64,000 nt of DNA from Symsagittifera roscoffensis (Eukaryota > Xenacoelomorpha > Acoela > Convolutidae), in the NCBI RefSeq assembly GCF_963678635.1, contig NC_087069.1, forward strand, positions 53,888,635 through 53,952,634, in the 5' to 3' direction. The notes beneath the pieces were generated by a model, which saw only the letters and a list, made by a program, of their open reading frames with translations, did not search any database and had not been told where the DNA came from. The translations under genes were made by a program, and so were the position numbers. This document shows positions 1-11,225 of this stretch, piece after piece. The stretch's first letter is position 1, and each line of letters starts with the position of its first letter.

Positions 1-2210
1 TCGAATAGTAAACCTTCGAACAGAAAAAATATTGCTCAGGATGGCTGAGGTTTTTCTGCAATTAGTTCCCAAAATTTGAACAATTTGATCATCTCTGATT
101 CTTTTTTAGGGCGGCCTAATCTATTTTTTTTTTCAAAAAAACTCTAGATTTAGTTTTTTTCAACTAATTTTGCGAACTGGTTTATATTAAAATCTGGATG
201 TTTATCGCAGTATTTAAAAAATAGGCTAGGATAATCATCAGATAATCGACGATCATGCATTTAGAGTTTGGTCTGACAGAAAATTCGAGGTTGTTCGGCT
301 TCAGATTTTACATGCAAAAAAGCGTCGAAAAGCACTGATTGCTCAATTTAATTATTTCTGTCTGTCCGAACTTTTTGCTACTAATTATACACCACAGGGT
401 ACAAGAAAAATTACAGTTTTTAGTATGAACTACCCCGAAAACCACAGAAAACATTCAGGCCTGCGAGCAGATACTGCAGGAAAATCTTATTCCAAATTTA
501 ATTGGTTAAGATCGTATCAGCCATGTAACATTCGCCCGGAAGTACTTATCGACGGAAAACGACTGGCCAGCGTCTTAACACAGCTCTACATGCTTTTCAC
601 CGTCTCTGCCAAAGCCAGTTCTTGTGGTGGTTTTCCTAATATCGGGTCGACAAAACGTTAATGCTTTCCGGCTTCGACCAGAACGCTCAAATTAACTTAA
701 TTATATGTAAAAATAGTGAGCTCATGGCTATGTCTCAGTATCCCCAGACCACGAGGTCACTACTAAAAACAGGGCTACTACTTTTTATTATATTACTATA
801 ATTTTTGTTCAGTAGATAAAAATCATCATCTTCATCGAAGATGGATCAACCCTTTCCCTAAACTCCTAGCTTCTCATTCTCTGAAAATAAATCTGGATGA
901 TAATTAAATTCAACTCAGGGCATGACCAGGACGCTAAAAGTTTATGTAAAACAGTTTGAGTTCTCCACCCGAGGCAGACTGGACACGCCGATCCCAACAC
1001 CATTCCTTTTTCTCCAGTTCTACGTTCTAACGATTCTAACAACACAATCGTTACAACTCGTAATGGTTCCTGACAATCTCCAATCGCTATTTCAATATGT
1101 TGTCGTTTTTTCGTAGTTGTTTCCACTGCGACTATTGTTGTTCTGTTTTGCCGTTTCAGTGTCAGTGTGTGCGAAATATAAAAAGGTTACGTGTCGTTCA
1201 CGTCAAAAACGAAATTTCAAAATTTAGCATGTCTGTTAAAACTAACCCTTACCGATTTGTCTAATCGTTCAAATAACGCCGCTAATCCATTAAAACCACC
1301 AATGTTCCAGGTTAGATGTTCTTTTTCTAATCGATAAAAATTCGATTGCGAATCTGCATTTTCGTATATTCTTGTCGAATGTCACATACTCCCCGGACAG
1401 CCCGGTCAATGTCCTCATTGAGTCTTGTAGTCTTCGTCAAAATGGTACAGTGCCATCGAATAGAATTTACAAAATACATGAAACCACCTTTATCCACCTC
1501 ATATCAACTCACTGCAGAATATAAATGGCACCATACCAAAGTATTATAGCCTTCCAAATTCTTTCCTCAATCTGGATATGACTTAAAATAAAACATCTTT
1601 TTCTGATTTCAAATGTCAATGCCCTCATTTAAAAATTTTTCTCCAAGATTCAAACGGTGTTGGGTTGCAGGACAGTCCTGCCAACAAACAAGCTAAAATT
1701 ATCCTACAATGCTTCTTCCCTTTGAAAATAAAGGTGTTATAAGTCCTAAATACTAAAATTAAGGAACTCGGTGGTTAGAAAGAACAATTAAATAATCTCC
1801 CTCCTCAAGAGATTACTCAAGCCTTTCAAGTCACCACAAAGTGATCAGTCGTCTTAGTTGATTGAAAGCAATCATGCAGGCTGGAAAATTCTAAAACACT
1901 CTCCTTTCAAGCCTCTCTAAATAAACAGTAAGTGTCTCTAAAGCCACTAATTAAATTCATAATGCAAATTTATAAATGCAACAAATTCTTCAATCTTCAA
2001 AACTCAACTAAATGTTTTTTTTCCAGTTCAATTGTAAACTTAGTTGCTTTGTTTCTCAATTGAGTTTTGTCGCACGCAAAACAATTATGAGTTTTAACAT
2101 TTTCTCTTTTGTCGCTTCTTTGTTTCCTTTGTTCGTCGTTTAGAAGTTCTAAAAGTTCTAAATTCTTCTAATTTTCTTTATCTTCGCATCTTGTTTCTTT
2201 AGGCCGTTCG
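1..2210. other. Gene-free AT-rich stretch
   Basis: I see no convincing gene here. Short open frames exist on both strands, but none shows a recognisable domain or a consistent coding pattern. Base composition is mixed: about 400-1560 is somewhat richer in G+C than its surroundings and may hold unrecognised decayed sequence. No tRNA, inverted-repeat element or tandem repeat was noticed. Confidence 0.5.
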
Positions 2211-3146
2211 TCAAGGTTCCATCTCCTCCTCCTGTGTCATTGACTCCTCACTTTCCGTCTCTGTGTCTCGCAACACGTCGGTAGCTATTCTGACGCTGTT
2301 GGAAGCAGTCCTCCAACACCTCTGCTCTTTTAATCTTTGTTTACAACAAGGTAGAGGATCAACGTTAGTTTCTCTGTTTCGGCAGAAGCTGTTGTGGAGG
2401 CACAACGTCACGTTTCTCTCCCAGTCTTCCTTCAATATCTCTTCTTTTTCCCTTCCGTCACATTCACTTGTCCTAGAAGTTCTCTTCACTGCGGTGCTTA
2501 CTGCATTTCGATGAGTAACGAAAGCTCGCTTGAAAGCTCCTGCCCCAATGTCCCGCTGATACGCACTGTTCACTCTGCTGTGCTTAGACAAATATTTCTT
2601 GGCATGCTCGTACAACCATGCAGTCATGTTGGCTCTAAACTTAGGCATCAGTCGTCTTCTGACCCATATTTTTTTCACTTCCATCGGAGTGTTCAACATT
2701 TTGCACATTGTCTCAAAAAGATCTAAATCTTTTAGACAATCCAATTCCTGTAACTGTTCTTTCGTCGGCGCTTCCTGTCTATTGTTCTGTCTTACATGCG
2801 CTTCCAGCCATCGTATCGACATCATAACTCCTACTATCACTATCGTTATGGGCTGTGATGAATCCGGTAAACCCATGGAGAGCAGCTCTCCAGAGTCCCA
2901 GATCAACACCAGATTACTACGCCCGGGGTACCACCATGTTTCTAGCAAGCAATGGCAGGGGAACTCACCATGTGTCGTTATGATGCTCCTGCAATTACGC
3001 TTTCCCGAAGCTTCCAGTAGTGGTTCCACTTCCATCATCAATCGATGGACTTCATCGTTCTCATCTACTGCATTGTAATCTGTGACTATTGATACTTTCT
3101 GCTTTTGTCTTTCAAAGTCACTGAAGTTCCCACTGACGTATCCCAT
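2211..3146 (-). CDS. Unrecognised 311-aa ORF at the 3' end of a degenerate coding block
   Basis: This is the longest intact frame in the GC-rich minus-strand block, 311 codons. I do not recognise the family. The N-terminal third is mixed; residues about 95-115 are hydrophobic (IVIVGVMMSI). The middle is helical and charged, with a basic patch around residue 165 (IWVRRRLMPKF). The C-terminus is strongly acidic (TETESEESMTQEEEMEP). The start chosen is the first ATG, but coding-like sequence runs on upstream in another frame (3118-3360), so this is probably the last piece of a longer broken protein. It lies downstream, in minus-strand order, of the other fragments to 7462. It could be a decayed host gene, a domesticated element or an integrated virus-like sequence. 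Confidence 0.4.
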   Translation of the reverse strand: MGYVSGNFSDFERQKQKVSIVTDYNAVDENDEVHRLMMEVEPLLEASGKRNCRSIITTHGEFPCHCLLETWWYPGRSNLVLIWDSGELLSMGLPDSSQPITIVIVGVMMSIRWLEAHVRQNNRQEAPTKEQLQELDCLKDLDLFETMCKMLNTPMEVKKIWVRRRLMPKFRANMTAWLYEHAKKYLSKHSRVNSAYQRDIGAGAFKRAFVTHRNAVSTAVKRTSRTSECDGREKEEILKEDWERNVTLCLHNSFCRNRETNVDPLPCCKQRLKEQRCWRTASNSVRIATDVLRDTETESEESMTQEEEMEP

Positions 3147-4469
3147 GTACTTCTCGATTTAGTTCCTCTCTGGTTCTCTCCGGAAGTGCTGAGAACATTT
3201 TGCACAGTAACTCGTAAAATTTTTCTGACATTCTCGCTAGTCTTACGCATTTCGGTACTAAGAAGGCTTGATCCACGATCGTTCTCGCTCTTTTCACATC
3301 CACCGCTAAAAAATGCACTGGGTATCTGCTTTTGCATATTGGAGCTAATGCCGATACCACAAAATATCGCGCTCCCGACGATCCGCATTAAGTCTCACTA
3401 AGCCGGATGTTCATTTCCGCCTCGATTGCTTCCCTCCACTTTACTATATACTTTTGTTCAGTTTGCAAAACTCCCGGAAACACTTCTACACTGATGGTCG
3501 TGACCATCTCATGCTTTTGTTCTAGATTCAATGGTGACTCTAAAGAACCAAACATGCTGTAGAACCCTAGTCCAGTCACTAGCTTCACCTCGGTCCCTCC
3601 ATGGTAATCTGCAATCAATTCCGTTTCCATTCTTGCTTTCATCACAATATTCCCAAACAATATCGTCAATTGCTTGTGTTGTTTCTACAGGGTCTCTACG
3701 CAATCCAGACCTCCACAGATGTGACCTTCCAGTCCACAGACTTCTGCAAGACAACTACCAGGTTTGACCCAGTCCTCTGGTACCCAGCTACTTTGTCTTC
3801 TCCGTTGCTTTTAGAGGCTGTCGTCATCAGATTATAGATGATGTTCAGGTCACGCAAGTTACAGTCTGCATTCATTTCCCCCTGAACGTCTTGTGTCGCT
3901 CGCAAGATCGAATCAGCGTTGGAACTAGGACACCATGATGGCTTCCTTAGCTCCCATACCACCATTAAGCTCGTTCTCAGCAAATCCCAACCCCTCAAAC
4001 TCCACTCGGTTGTCAGAATTTGGCACTGAATGTGCAGTCGCCTTTTCCTCCAAGACTAGTCCCAGCTTGGTCTGCTGATTAGCAGCGCTTCTTATCGTTG
4101 CAATTCTTGACGTCCAGAATCTCAGCAACACTGCTTGCTCGTAATCAAAGAAGCAATCGCGTATGTCTTCATTTATGAAAGGGTTGTACGCCATCCCTAT
4201 GACTCCGGATACGTAGCTGTATGATTTTTTCCTGATCCGTCCACAGTGTTCACTGGATTTCCCATAGAATCCTTAGTGAGCCTCAGCTCCTTGTTTAGGA
4301 ACCTCCTTATTTCGTCTATTTTCCTCATCGGTTCTGGTTCCATGGGTTCTTTCATATTTACTCGCTTTGGTTTGCCCTGATTTATGTCCAAAATTGCTAG
4401 CAAGAGTAAGACTTTTGCTCGTTCATCGCCTTCTCTCAGTATCTTGACACAAGTGTTCAATGCTGGCAC
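3118..4469 (-). pseudogene. Degenerate minus-strand coding-like region, segment 1
   Basis: Several short minus-strand frames follow one another with small frame changes: 3118-3360, 3388-3669, 3696-3998, 3925-4194 and 4197-4469. Each reads like real protein, with mixed hydrophobic and charged residues and little low complexity (for example ELIADYHGGTEVKLV in 3388-3669). GC content is near 47 percent by eye, against roughly 30 percent outside the block. I cannot assign a family. Frequent frame switching without introns suggests a pseudogene rather than exons. Confidence 0.35.
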
Positions 4470-4573
4470 TGAAATTTATTCTATCATAAATGGAATGGAA
4501 CAGATAGCGTTTCTCCGCTTCGCGCACGCTACTGCTTCTCCTTCTTGGGTTATCAGATCTCTCACACTCGTCA

Positions 4574-5249
4574 TTAAGAACACTTCGATGCCTTCGATCT
4601 TTTCCTTTCTTCCGAGTCATACTCCCCGTGTGTCGGTCCAATCATGCACCAAGCGAAACTGAGTTGTAACTCTGTTCTTACATACGGTATTGCTATCAGA
4701 GCGTGTATCTTCGGCGTTATTCTCATTTCATCTTCAAAGTTTCGTAACACGACTGCTATCCATGGAAGGCTCACAAATTGCTCTAGCGTCTCCGCGTGCA
4801 TTTCAGACAATATGAGATTTCCGTATGCCTTCTGTTTTAGGGTGGTGCCTTGCATCATTGTCTCCCGATAGCACTTTTGTCTTCCAGTGCAATTCAGTGT
4901 CCTCTGGCCGAGTTCCTTTATTCCAACATCTCCAAGTATCCACCGGCGGGTTCATCAATCGAGACAGTTTCAGATATTGTCAGTCGGTTATATTCCACTG
5001 GGACTAGCTGTCGTACGACGCCTCCCTTTCCGTGATTCATGGGAGACAGTTTGAAATCTTTAAGGGTACTCTCCCGCATTGGCTAAGTATCTCCATTTCC
5101 AACGTCGCTCCAGTCAGAGTGCGGTCACTCTTCTTGGTTTTGTAACTGGCTGATTTAATTCCTGTCATGAGAATGGGTGGCACAATCGCTACATTAGTCA
5201 ACATCCTGTCTGTGCCAGGCAATCGATCATCACCCTGTCCCAAGTCCAT
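4574..5249 (-). pseudogene. Degenerate minus-strand coding-like region, segment 2
   Basis: Three minus-strand pieces lie here: an ATG-started frame from 5037 whose start reads MNHGKGGVVRQLV, which breaks after about 40 codons; the 94-codon frame 4574-4858; and the frame 5037-5249. The 4574-4858 piece has a globular, mainly hydrophobic pattern (FVSLPWIAVVLRNFEDEMRI). The pieces are offset in frame but join at similar composition, so one interrupted protein is likely. Size and mixed strand/helix character would fit many things, including a viral matrix-type protein, but I see no diagnostic motif and make no assignment. Confidence 0.3.
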
Positions 5250-5255
5250 GGCTCC

Positions 5256-6310
5256 TTATACGCGTTTTCCTTTGGCTGAGTTGACAGCGTTCTTCGAAAT
5301 TTCGGAATCCACCTTTGTTTTTTCAGCTTTCCTCAACGTCACTTTGCTGCCCAAATTCATTTTCTTTTCGTTGATTCTGTCAATCACAACTTTTGATCGC
5401 ATCGTTCCCTTTCGGGTTCTTGACAGATATACCACTTTTCCGTTGTCTTCTTGCGGCATCATTTTGATAGGAGAGTTTACCTCACTTTCGTCAGTGGCCG
5501 AGTCGATCAACAACTCTCTCAATCTCCCTTCACACTCGTCGAGTTTGTCAAGGCTTCCCGCATTGGTGGTCGGTTGAGACCTAGTTTCAAAATAGATTGG
5601 GTTCCGTAGCTCTGAACTACTGTCCAGACCTTTTCCATGAAGACCACTGCGTCCATTCTGCAGCCCGTCCTATTTTCATGGTCTCTATGATGCACCTCCC
5701 ACTCTTCTTCGGGCAATGTTCCCAAGAAAGGTACTCTGGCAGTGCCTTCTATTCTTCTTCTCCTTGGTGATTCCATCAAGAGTTTCTGTTCGGTGTTTTT
5801 AGAATTGCTCGGAGAGCTGGTCTGCGGCAAGTTTCGGTTCCTTCCCATGAAGGCCGATGGGGGTTCCAGCTTGGAAGTACCCTCGTCTGCCGGCTCAGTC
5901 GTCGCTTCCATCGTGTTCGTGCCGTTTTGAAAGTCGCTGAGGAAGTTGAAGTCCAGGCTGGACATCCCTCCTGTCAAAGCCTTATCGTCCTCTTTCTCGG
6001 CTTGATAGGGATCCTGTTGCATAGGTTCTTCCGATCGACGGCTTTCTCCCTACCCATCGTCTCGTCTTGGACTCTTTCCTGAGCTGGAGGGCCCTTGTTT
6101 CTCATCCTTTGCCTCAACAGGAAATTTCGGTACCACTGGTCTGCCAGCTGACTGATCTTCCTCCTCTCCATGAACTACCTTAACTTCTTCACAGCCAAAG
6201 GGTGCTAGCATGTTTCCAGTCTGTAGGGTTCTTCCCACCTTTAACCCTGGTTTTACACTCGTTAAGATTAGGGAGGCTTCTGGTAAGTCAGCCTTGCTTC
6301 TCGTAATCAT
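5256..6310 (-). pseudogene. Degenerate coding-like region, segment 3, disordered and charged
   Basis: Minus-strand frames 5256-5522, 5519-6022 (167 codons) and 6050-6310 encode charged, Ser/Pro/Glu-rich sequence typical of disordered proteins (PSNSKNTEQKLLMESPRRRR, EEEDQSAGRPVVPKF). A more ordered stretch sits near the middle (VVFMEKVWTVVQSYG). Frames 5519-6022 and 5256-5522 meet within a few bases, consistent with one broken reading frame. A disordered protein between two ordered ones recalls the nucleoprotein-phosphoprotein-matrix order of some negative-strand RNA viruses. That is speculation; no sequence signature supports it. Confidence 0.3.
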
Positions 6311-6331
6311 AGGCGCCGGATCCAGCTTCGT

Positions 6332-7462
6332 CTATTCCTTGTCAAACCTCCCAGGCTTCGGAGTCGCTGTATTGCTCATTCGTCTCCTCATTGCTCCATC
6401 AGCGTAAGCAAACTGCGTATACTGCAGCACTGCGACGTTTCTGCCAATAAAACACGGAATAATCATTTCAGAGAAGTTCGCCATTCTCCTTTCGTTAGTC
6501 TCAAAGGCTCCCATCCTAGGGGTTTGTACCACGGAGTCTGCTCCGAGCAACATTCTTCTTATCAAAGGAAATTCCTGGATCTCTTCTTGCAGTTTCTTGT
6601 AGTCACACTAGTTCTTCGTTTCTTCTCTCAACTTGTGGTACGCCGCGGTCAGTCGAGGAATTCTTGTGACTTGGCCGTTTGTTTTGTCGTGGGTCTCAGA
6701 TTGCGGAACTTCGTGAACACCTCAAAATGCCCTCTCTCCACTTCTCCCATCCTGTCACGGAACTGATCATCGAAGTTTATGACGGTCATCTCCGACTCTG
6801 ATATCTTCGCGAATAACAAGTCATCACTCATCAAATCTCGTGGTGTGTGTTGCTCGCACCAGTTAAGTGTACTTCCGTCCACTGCTGACATAGGTTCAGG
6901 TGCAAAACCGTCCTCCTGTAAGCCTCCACCTTAACGTCAGGGAACGCAAACGTGACTACCGGACCGTATATCACTGTCACGAACTCCGTGGCTCCCCTGA
7001 TCAATGCTAAGGGATCGATCCTCATAGCTAAGATCAGGTCATTTAGAAGGGGCACGCCCCCAGCATGACCTCCCATTCTTCCTCCCTTTGAAACATTTCA
7101 TCCTTTCCTGTATCAAAGTGATTCTGCTGCAGGAGTTACTGGATAAGAGTATGTCGCAAATCTCTTATCTTGTTCCAGGAATCCGTGGATCGCTTCACGT
7201 CGAACTTCCTCACATTCTCCCTCATGTGCTCTAAATTCATCAATCATACCAAGCTTTCATGTGTTATCGCGATTAACGTCAGAAGTCCATCTAGTCGCAA
7301 GTTCTGCACTCCTTCGGTTTGCAGGATCGTTGGTCCTCTCACGAAGTTCTCTGCTCCAAACGTCACGAACAGGGCTAGTAATTCAACAATCGATACTTCT
7401 ATGACTGCTTGGAGGAATTCTTTAACCAGATATCGAGAAAGCGATGGATAAGTTTTCGCCAA
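6332..7462 (-). pseudogene. Degenerate minus-strand coding-like region, segment 4 (5' end)
   Basis: Minus-strand frames 7244-7462, 6831-7076, 6649-6891 and 6332-6565 form the upstream end of the block. The first begins MAKTYPSLSRYLVKEF and is hydrophobic and helical; the last contains VAVLQYTQFAYADGAM. Coding-like sequence also fills the gaps between these frames, but in shifted phase and with isolated stops. GC richness ends near 7490, just past a short direct repeat of GGGGTTGATCAGG at about 7493 and 7517. I do not recognise the protein. The 5' limit is set by loss of coding character, not by a proven start. Confidence 0.33.
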
Positions 7463-9090
7463 GAAAGACGCGGTCCATCCGACTCATTGATCAGGGGTTG
7501 ATCAGGCGAGCCGCAGGGGTTGATCAGGGAGCCAGTATCTATGATCCGACACAAAGAGTTTAAAGTTTTCCCCCTAAATCGAAAAAAAAAACAAAATTGC
7601 CTCAACTGCTTGAAAATCCAGAATAACTAAGATTAGGAACATACATTTCTTTCAAAATAGGTAGATTTGAATTAAATCTTAAAAAATTATTGTGCAAAGA
7701 GTCAAAAAAATTATTGAAACTAAAAAAAAAATTTTGGCAATAGATTTTCTACGAGGTTAAAAGAATGCAACTTTTTCAAAATATTGCACCTTGTCGCAGG
7801 ATTTGCTTTTTTTTGAGAATAAGAAATATTCAAATTTTGCATTCCAGTTGCACTTGGTTTGTAAATTCTTCAATCATGTAAAAAAAATAAGGCTTTTCCA
7901 ACTTTTAGTACATACGTATACATAAAGTACTGAAGTTCCCATAAAAAAGCCTGAAGAAGAGAACAACCAATTGACTGATGAGCAGTCGTCTGTATAGTTT
8001 TAACGAACTTGTCCATCGCTTTCTGCAAAGTCAAAAATGTTTCTTGATTTAAAATCAATACTTTTTTTCAGATATTTTCACCTCTGCCATCCTATATCAG
8101 TTTGCATTACTTGCTATCATCTCCTACAATGTTCGCAAGTCCATCAGATCAATATACAGAGCAATTCGTTTATCAATAACTGTACAAAAGATGCGTGCAG
8201 TTATTATAGTTTCCGGATGACACCTGGCCCACTGACTTTAGCTAAGAATTAAAAAAATTGCATAATATATGTTGGTTTTGTTATAAACTAATGAATTTGG
8301 TTTGATCACAATAATGTAGAAAATCCATCAGAATACCAGCAATATTCAAAAACAAAAATTGCAAGCTTTTCCGGAAAATTTTGTATCAAAAAATTTTGTC
8401 TAAAAAACAAAAAGTTTTTCTCTGAGACCTTTTTTCCAAACAAAAAACATTTGTTTTGATTCCTTGGATGTGTCGACGTAAGAAAAATTTCAAAATAAGT
8501 TCACCAATTAAAATTTTTTGATTTTATTTGTTAAAACTTTTTGATCGAACTAAACTTTTTTGATTTGTTTTTCTTTTCATTTTCTTATCAGTTTGTAAGA
8601 ACTTGTGCCATTTTTCTTCCAAGCGATTTGCAACTTGAGCTTTTGTTTGTCATTTTTTTTTGTAATTGCAGAATAAGGTTTTTTTATAGTTTAACACATA
8701 TAAAATTTAAGCTCTTTCTCGGTCACACAGTAGCTGAAGCCTTCTTTTTTAGAAAACAGGTTTGCAAGGCACAATTGTTGTAAAAAGTGTCAGGCGGTTT
8801 TTAAGTTCTTCACAAACACTCCATATATTCATGTGCATACCTATAATTAAGTAAACCCTCAAAAAACCCTTAAAAGGATGCTAAAAAATAGAAGAACCTG
8901 GAGCAAAGAAAAAACTGTGATTGTGTTTACCAAAAAACATTTAAGTTAACACTGCCCATTTTTTTACGGTTTGGCGTGCAGGCTTATTCCATGATTTCCA
9001 TTGAGTTTATTATGAGGATTTTTTTAACCTAACCTTCTTCGTAAACGCTCAATTTCAGAGGCCTAAAATGGGAGTTTCAGATGATGCAAT
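7463..9090. other. AT-rich stretch without recognised features
   Basis: After the short GGGGTTGATCAGG direct repeat, composition drops to typical AT-rich filler with long A and T runs. No frame longer than about 80 codons and no inverted-repeat element end was seen. Confidence 0.5.
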
Positions 9091-9096
9091 TTGGGG

Positions 9097-9299
9097 CTTT
9101 TTCCTTTTCAAACACTCTGATTTTCATTTTTTTTTTGCATTTAGTAAAATGAACGTTTGCATGGCGAACAACCCATTTAATGTATTTTCATTTATTCATC
9201 ATGCTTTACATAGTTAAATCACACATTGAGACATTTTATTACTAGAAAAACAGAAAAAAGTGAAAATTTCGAATGCAGGAGGAAAAATGGAAAAGAGCC
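9097..9299. mobile_element. Degenerate MITE with GGCTTTTTCC...GGAAAAATGGAAAAGAGCC ends
   Basis: The left end (GGCTTTTTCCTTTTC) and right end (AAAATGGAAAAGAGCC) resemble the inverted termini of the intact MITEs elsewhere in the window. The interior does not match them closely and I see no flanking 8-bp duplication, so this is an old or different relative. Confidence 0.4.
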
Positions 9300-9389
9300 A
9301 CAAATTATCATGAAAAAAGGTTATGTTTAGAGTAGCTGTTGGTCACAAAGGAAAAATTTAAGATATTATGACACTGCTAAAATGTTTTC

Positions 9390-9573
9390 GCACTTTTCCT
9401 TTTCCTCCACCTGCAATTGGTCCGATCGTTACAAATTGGTCCGATGTTCACGTGGTCCGATCGTTACAAAAGTTGGCAGGCGGACTTCTTAGGCCATGGC
9501 AAACTTTTTTAGTCTCCATAATTTTTATACTGCAAAACCACAAGTTACACTATGAAACTGATGCTTGTGGAGG
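9390..9573. mobile_element. Degenerate MITE of the long-arm family
   Basis: The left end reads TTTTCCTTTTCCTCCACCTGC. The right arm contains GGCCATGGCAAAC and ACTGATGCTTGTGGAGG, sequences that recur in the arms at 46050-46242 and 47802-48140. No clean target duplication was found. The element ends beside the 61-bp repeats. Confidence 0.45.
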
Positions 9574-9580
9574 TCTTTCT

Positions 9581-9763
9581 AAAGGTCTTGTGAAAATATT
9601 CGAAGAAAGTTTGATAAAAACATCCAATAAACAATACATCTAAAGGTCTTGTGAAAATATTCGAAGAAAGTTTGATAAAAACATCCAATAAACAATACAT
9701 CTAAAGTTCTTGTGAAAATATTCGAAGAAAGTTTGATAAAAACATCCAATAAACAATACATCT
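9581..9763. repeat. Three tandem 61-bp units
   Basis: Three head-to-tail copies start at 9581, 9642 and 9703, each 61 bp. Each runs from AAAGGTCTTG (the third has AAAGTTCTTG) to AATACATCT. Copies are almost identical, so the array is recent. It opens a repetitive frame on the minus strand that is not a gene. Confidence 0.9.
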
Positions 9764-9907
9764 ATTGGCAGTTTTCCAATCCCCATCTAAAAAAATGAAA
9801 ACAAATATCTATTTTTGTAGTTGATTTATGATTTTTTCCAGTTTTTAAGTCCTGCCTCACAAAAAATTCAATTCTAGTTTGTTGTTTCCAAATAATTCAA
9901 AGAGCGG

Positions 9908-10035
9908 CTCTTTTCTTTTTGCCCCCAGCTCACATAAGGATCAATTTTAGGGTGTCGCAAAGAGTTTTACAAGGCTAAGTATGAAGACCAAGAATGATTT
10001 TGTGGCTTAATAAGTCTGCATGCCCCTTTTTGTAA
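9908..10035. mobile_element. Left arm of a long-arm MITE, right arm missing
   Basis: It starts GGCTCTTTTCTTTTTGCCCCC and continues through a GATCAATTTTAGGGTG and ACAAGGCTAAGTATGAAGACC pattern that matches the left arm at 47802 onward. It ends at GCATGCCCCTTTTT, where other copies turn into the loop. No right arm follows. Confidence 0.45.
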
Positions 10036-10275
10036 TTGTTGGTCAACCTGAACAGAAAAATAAATGAAATTTCGCAGGTGGGGCAAAAGGAAACAGAGCC
10101 CAAACGGAAAATAGCTTGGAAGAAACGTTCAAATCTACTGAAACCTGTTAACTTCTTCATGCTGTCAGGATTCAGTGCTGTTAAGAAAATCAGAAAAAAA
10201 ATTTCCGAAAGTAATTTTCAAATATAAAAAAGCTAATGATCTGAATGCTTCAAGATTCACAACATTAGGACAAGG

Positions 10276-10490
10276 GGCTCTTTTCCAGTTACTTCCTTTT
10301 AAATTCAATTTTGAAAAGCTTTTTTAACGTTGTCATAGTGCAAGCAAATTTGGCGTGGTGAATAAATCGACAACTGTGAACAGATTTGTTCTTCATACAT
10401 TACAGCGTAACATCACGCATTTAGCCAATAAAACACGTAAAACAAACATAAAATTCGGTATTTCGAAAGGGAGAAAACTGGAAAAGAACC
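10276..10490. mobile_element. Intact 215-bp MITE, 8-bp target duplication GGACAAGG
   Basis: The termini are imperfect inverted repeats: GGCTCTTTTCCAGTT at left and AAACTGGAAAAGAACC at right. The element is flanked exactly by GGACAAGG at 10268-10275 and 10491-10498. The interior (GGCGTGGTGAATAAATCGAC and ACAGCGTAACATCACGC) is shared with the copies at 50005 and 61943. An 8-bp duplication is known for hAT, P and Merlin type DNA transposons. There is no coding capacity, so it must be mobilised in trans. Confidence 0.9.
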
Positions 10491-11026
10491 GGACAAGGTT
10501 TTGAAGAGTCACTTTTTTGAATATGAGAAGGTTTCGAAAGGATGAAAAATTCGAACAGCCAAAATTTATTGGAGTTATAGTTTCAACACTTTGTAGCCGC
10601 CCCGCGTTGTAACCATATCTTCATTATTTGCTTTGAGATAGAACAGGAAAGAGCTCACAAGAGCCCCATCCAAAGCACTAGAACTTTTATTTCTTAGCGA
10701 AATTGGCGAAGGATTGCCAAACTTTGATTCAAACCATTTAGCGGTTAAAACTTTTAAAACCATTTAGACGGGAGTCACGGAAGAGTCAATTTTTGTTACA
10801 AAATTTGCATAAGGCTAAAAATAAAAAAATTGGTGTTCAAAAATTGCGGGAAAGTTATGCGCAAGAAGATATAAAAATTGCGATTCAACAGTTTTCGAAA
10901 AATAAGTAACGAAAAAAAATTAAATCCAAGCAAGCTCTATTTTGTACCCACAGTGAGTTTTTTCCTCCGGCCAAAAATGCAGAGCAAATTGTGGACACTG
11001 GGTGAAATCCTGCTCCTGGTCGTTTT

Positions 11027-11225
11027 TTGATACCCCCTCTTCCAACTGACTCATCGGCTCTAGCAGAACTATGTCAAAGCGCCATACATAAAAAAGAAGG
11101 TGGCTATGGTCATACAGTGAGAAGAGACGAAAAAATATTAGAAATTGCGGATTATGAAGTTGAAGAGGCGGAAAAAAATCTTCTGTATTACATGTGTGGC
11201 ACAAGGAAGTGCAAAAAATGTCAGA
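11027..11225 (+). other. Possible orphan exon ending in a Cys-rich motif
   Basis: The open frame reads like protein in its second half (RRDEKILEIADYEVEEAEKN) and ends CGTRKCKKCQK just before AAG|GTTTTA, a weak possible splice donor. No acceptor or partner exon was found, and the minus strand is open here too. It may be an exon, an exon relic or chance. Confidence 0.2.

Noticed and set aside
2263-3837. Several + strand frames (for example 159 codons at 2599-3078)
   Set aside because: They lie opposite the minus-strand coding-like block and lack its consistent protein character.
9579-9761. 60-codon minus frame with a repeating FIKLSSNIFTR-type peptide
   Set aside because: The repeat follows from the 61-bp tandem units.
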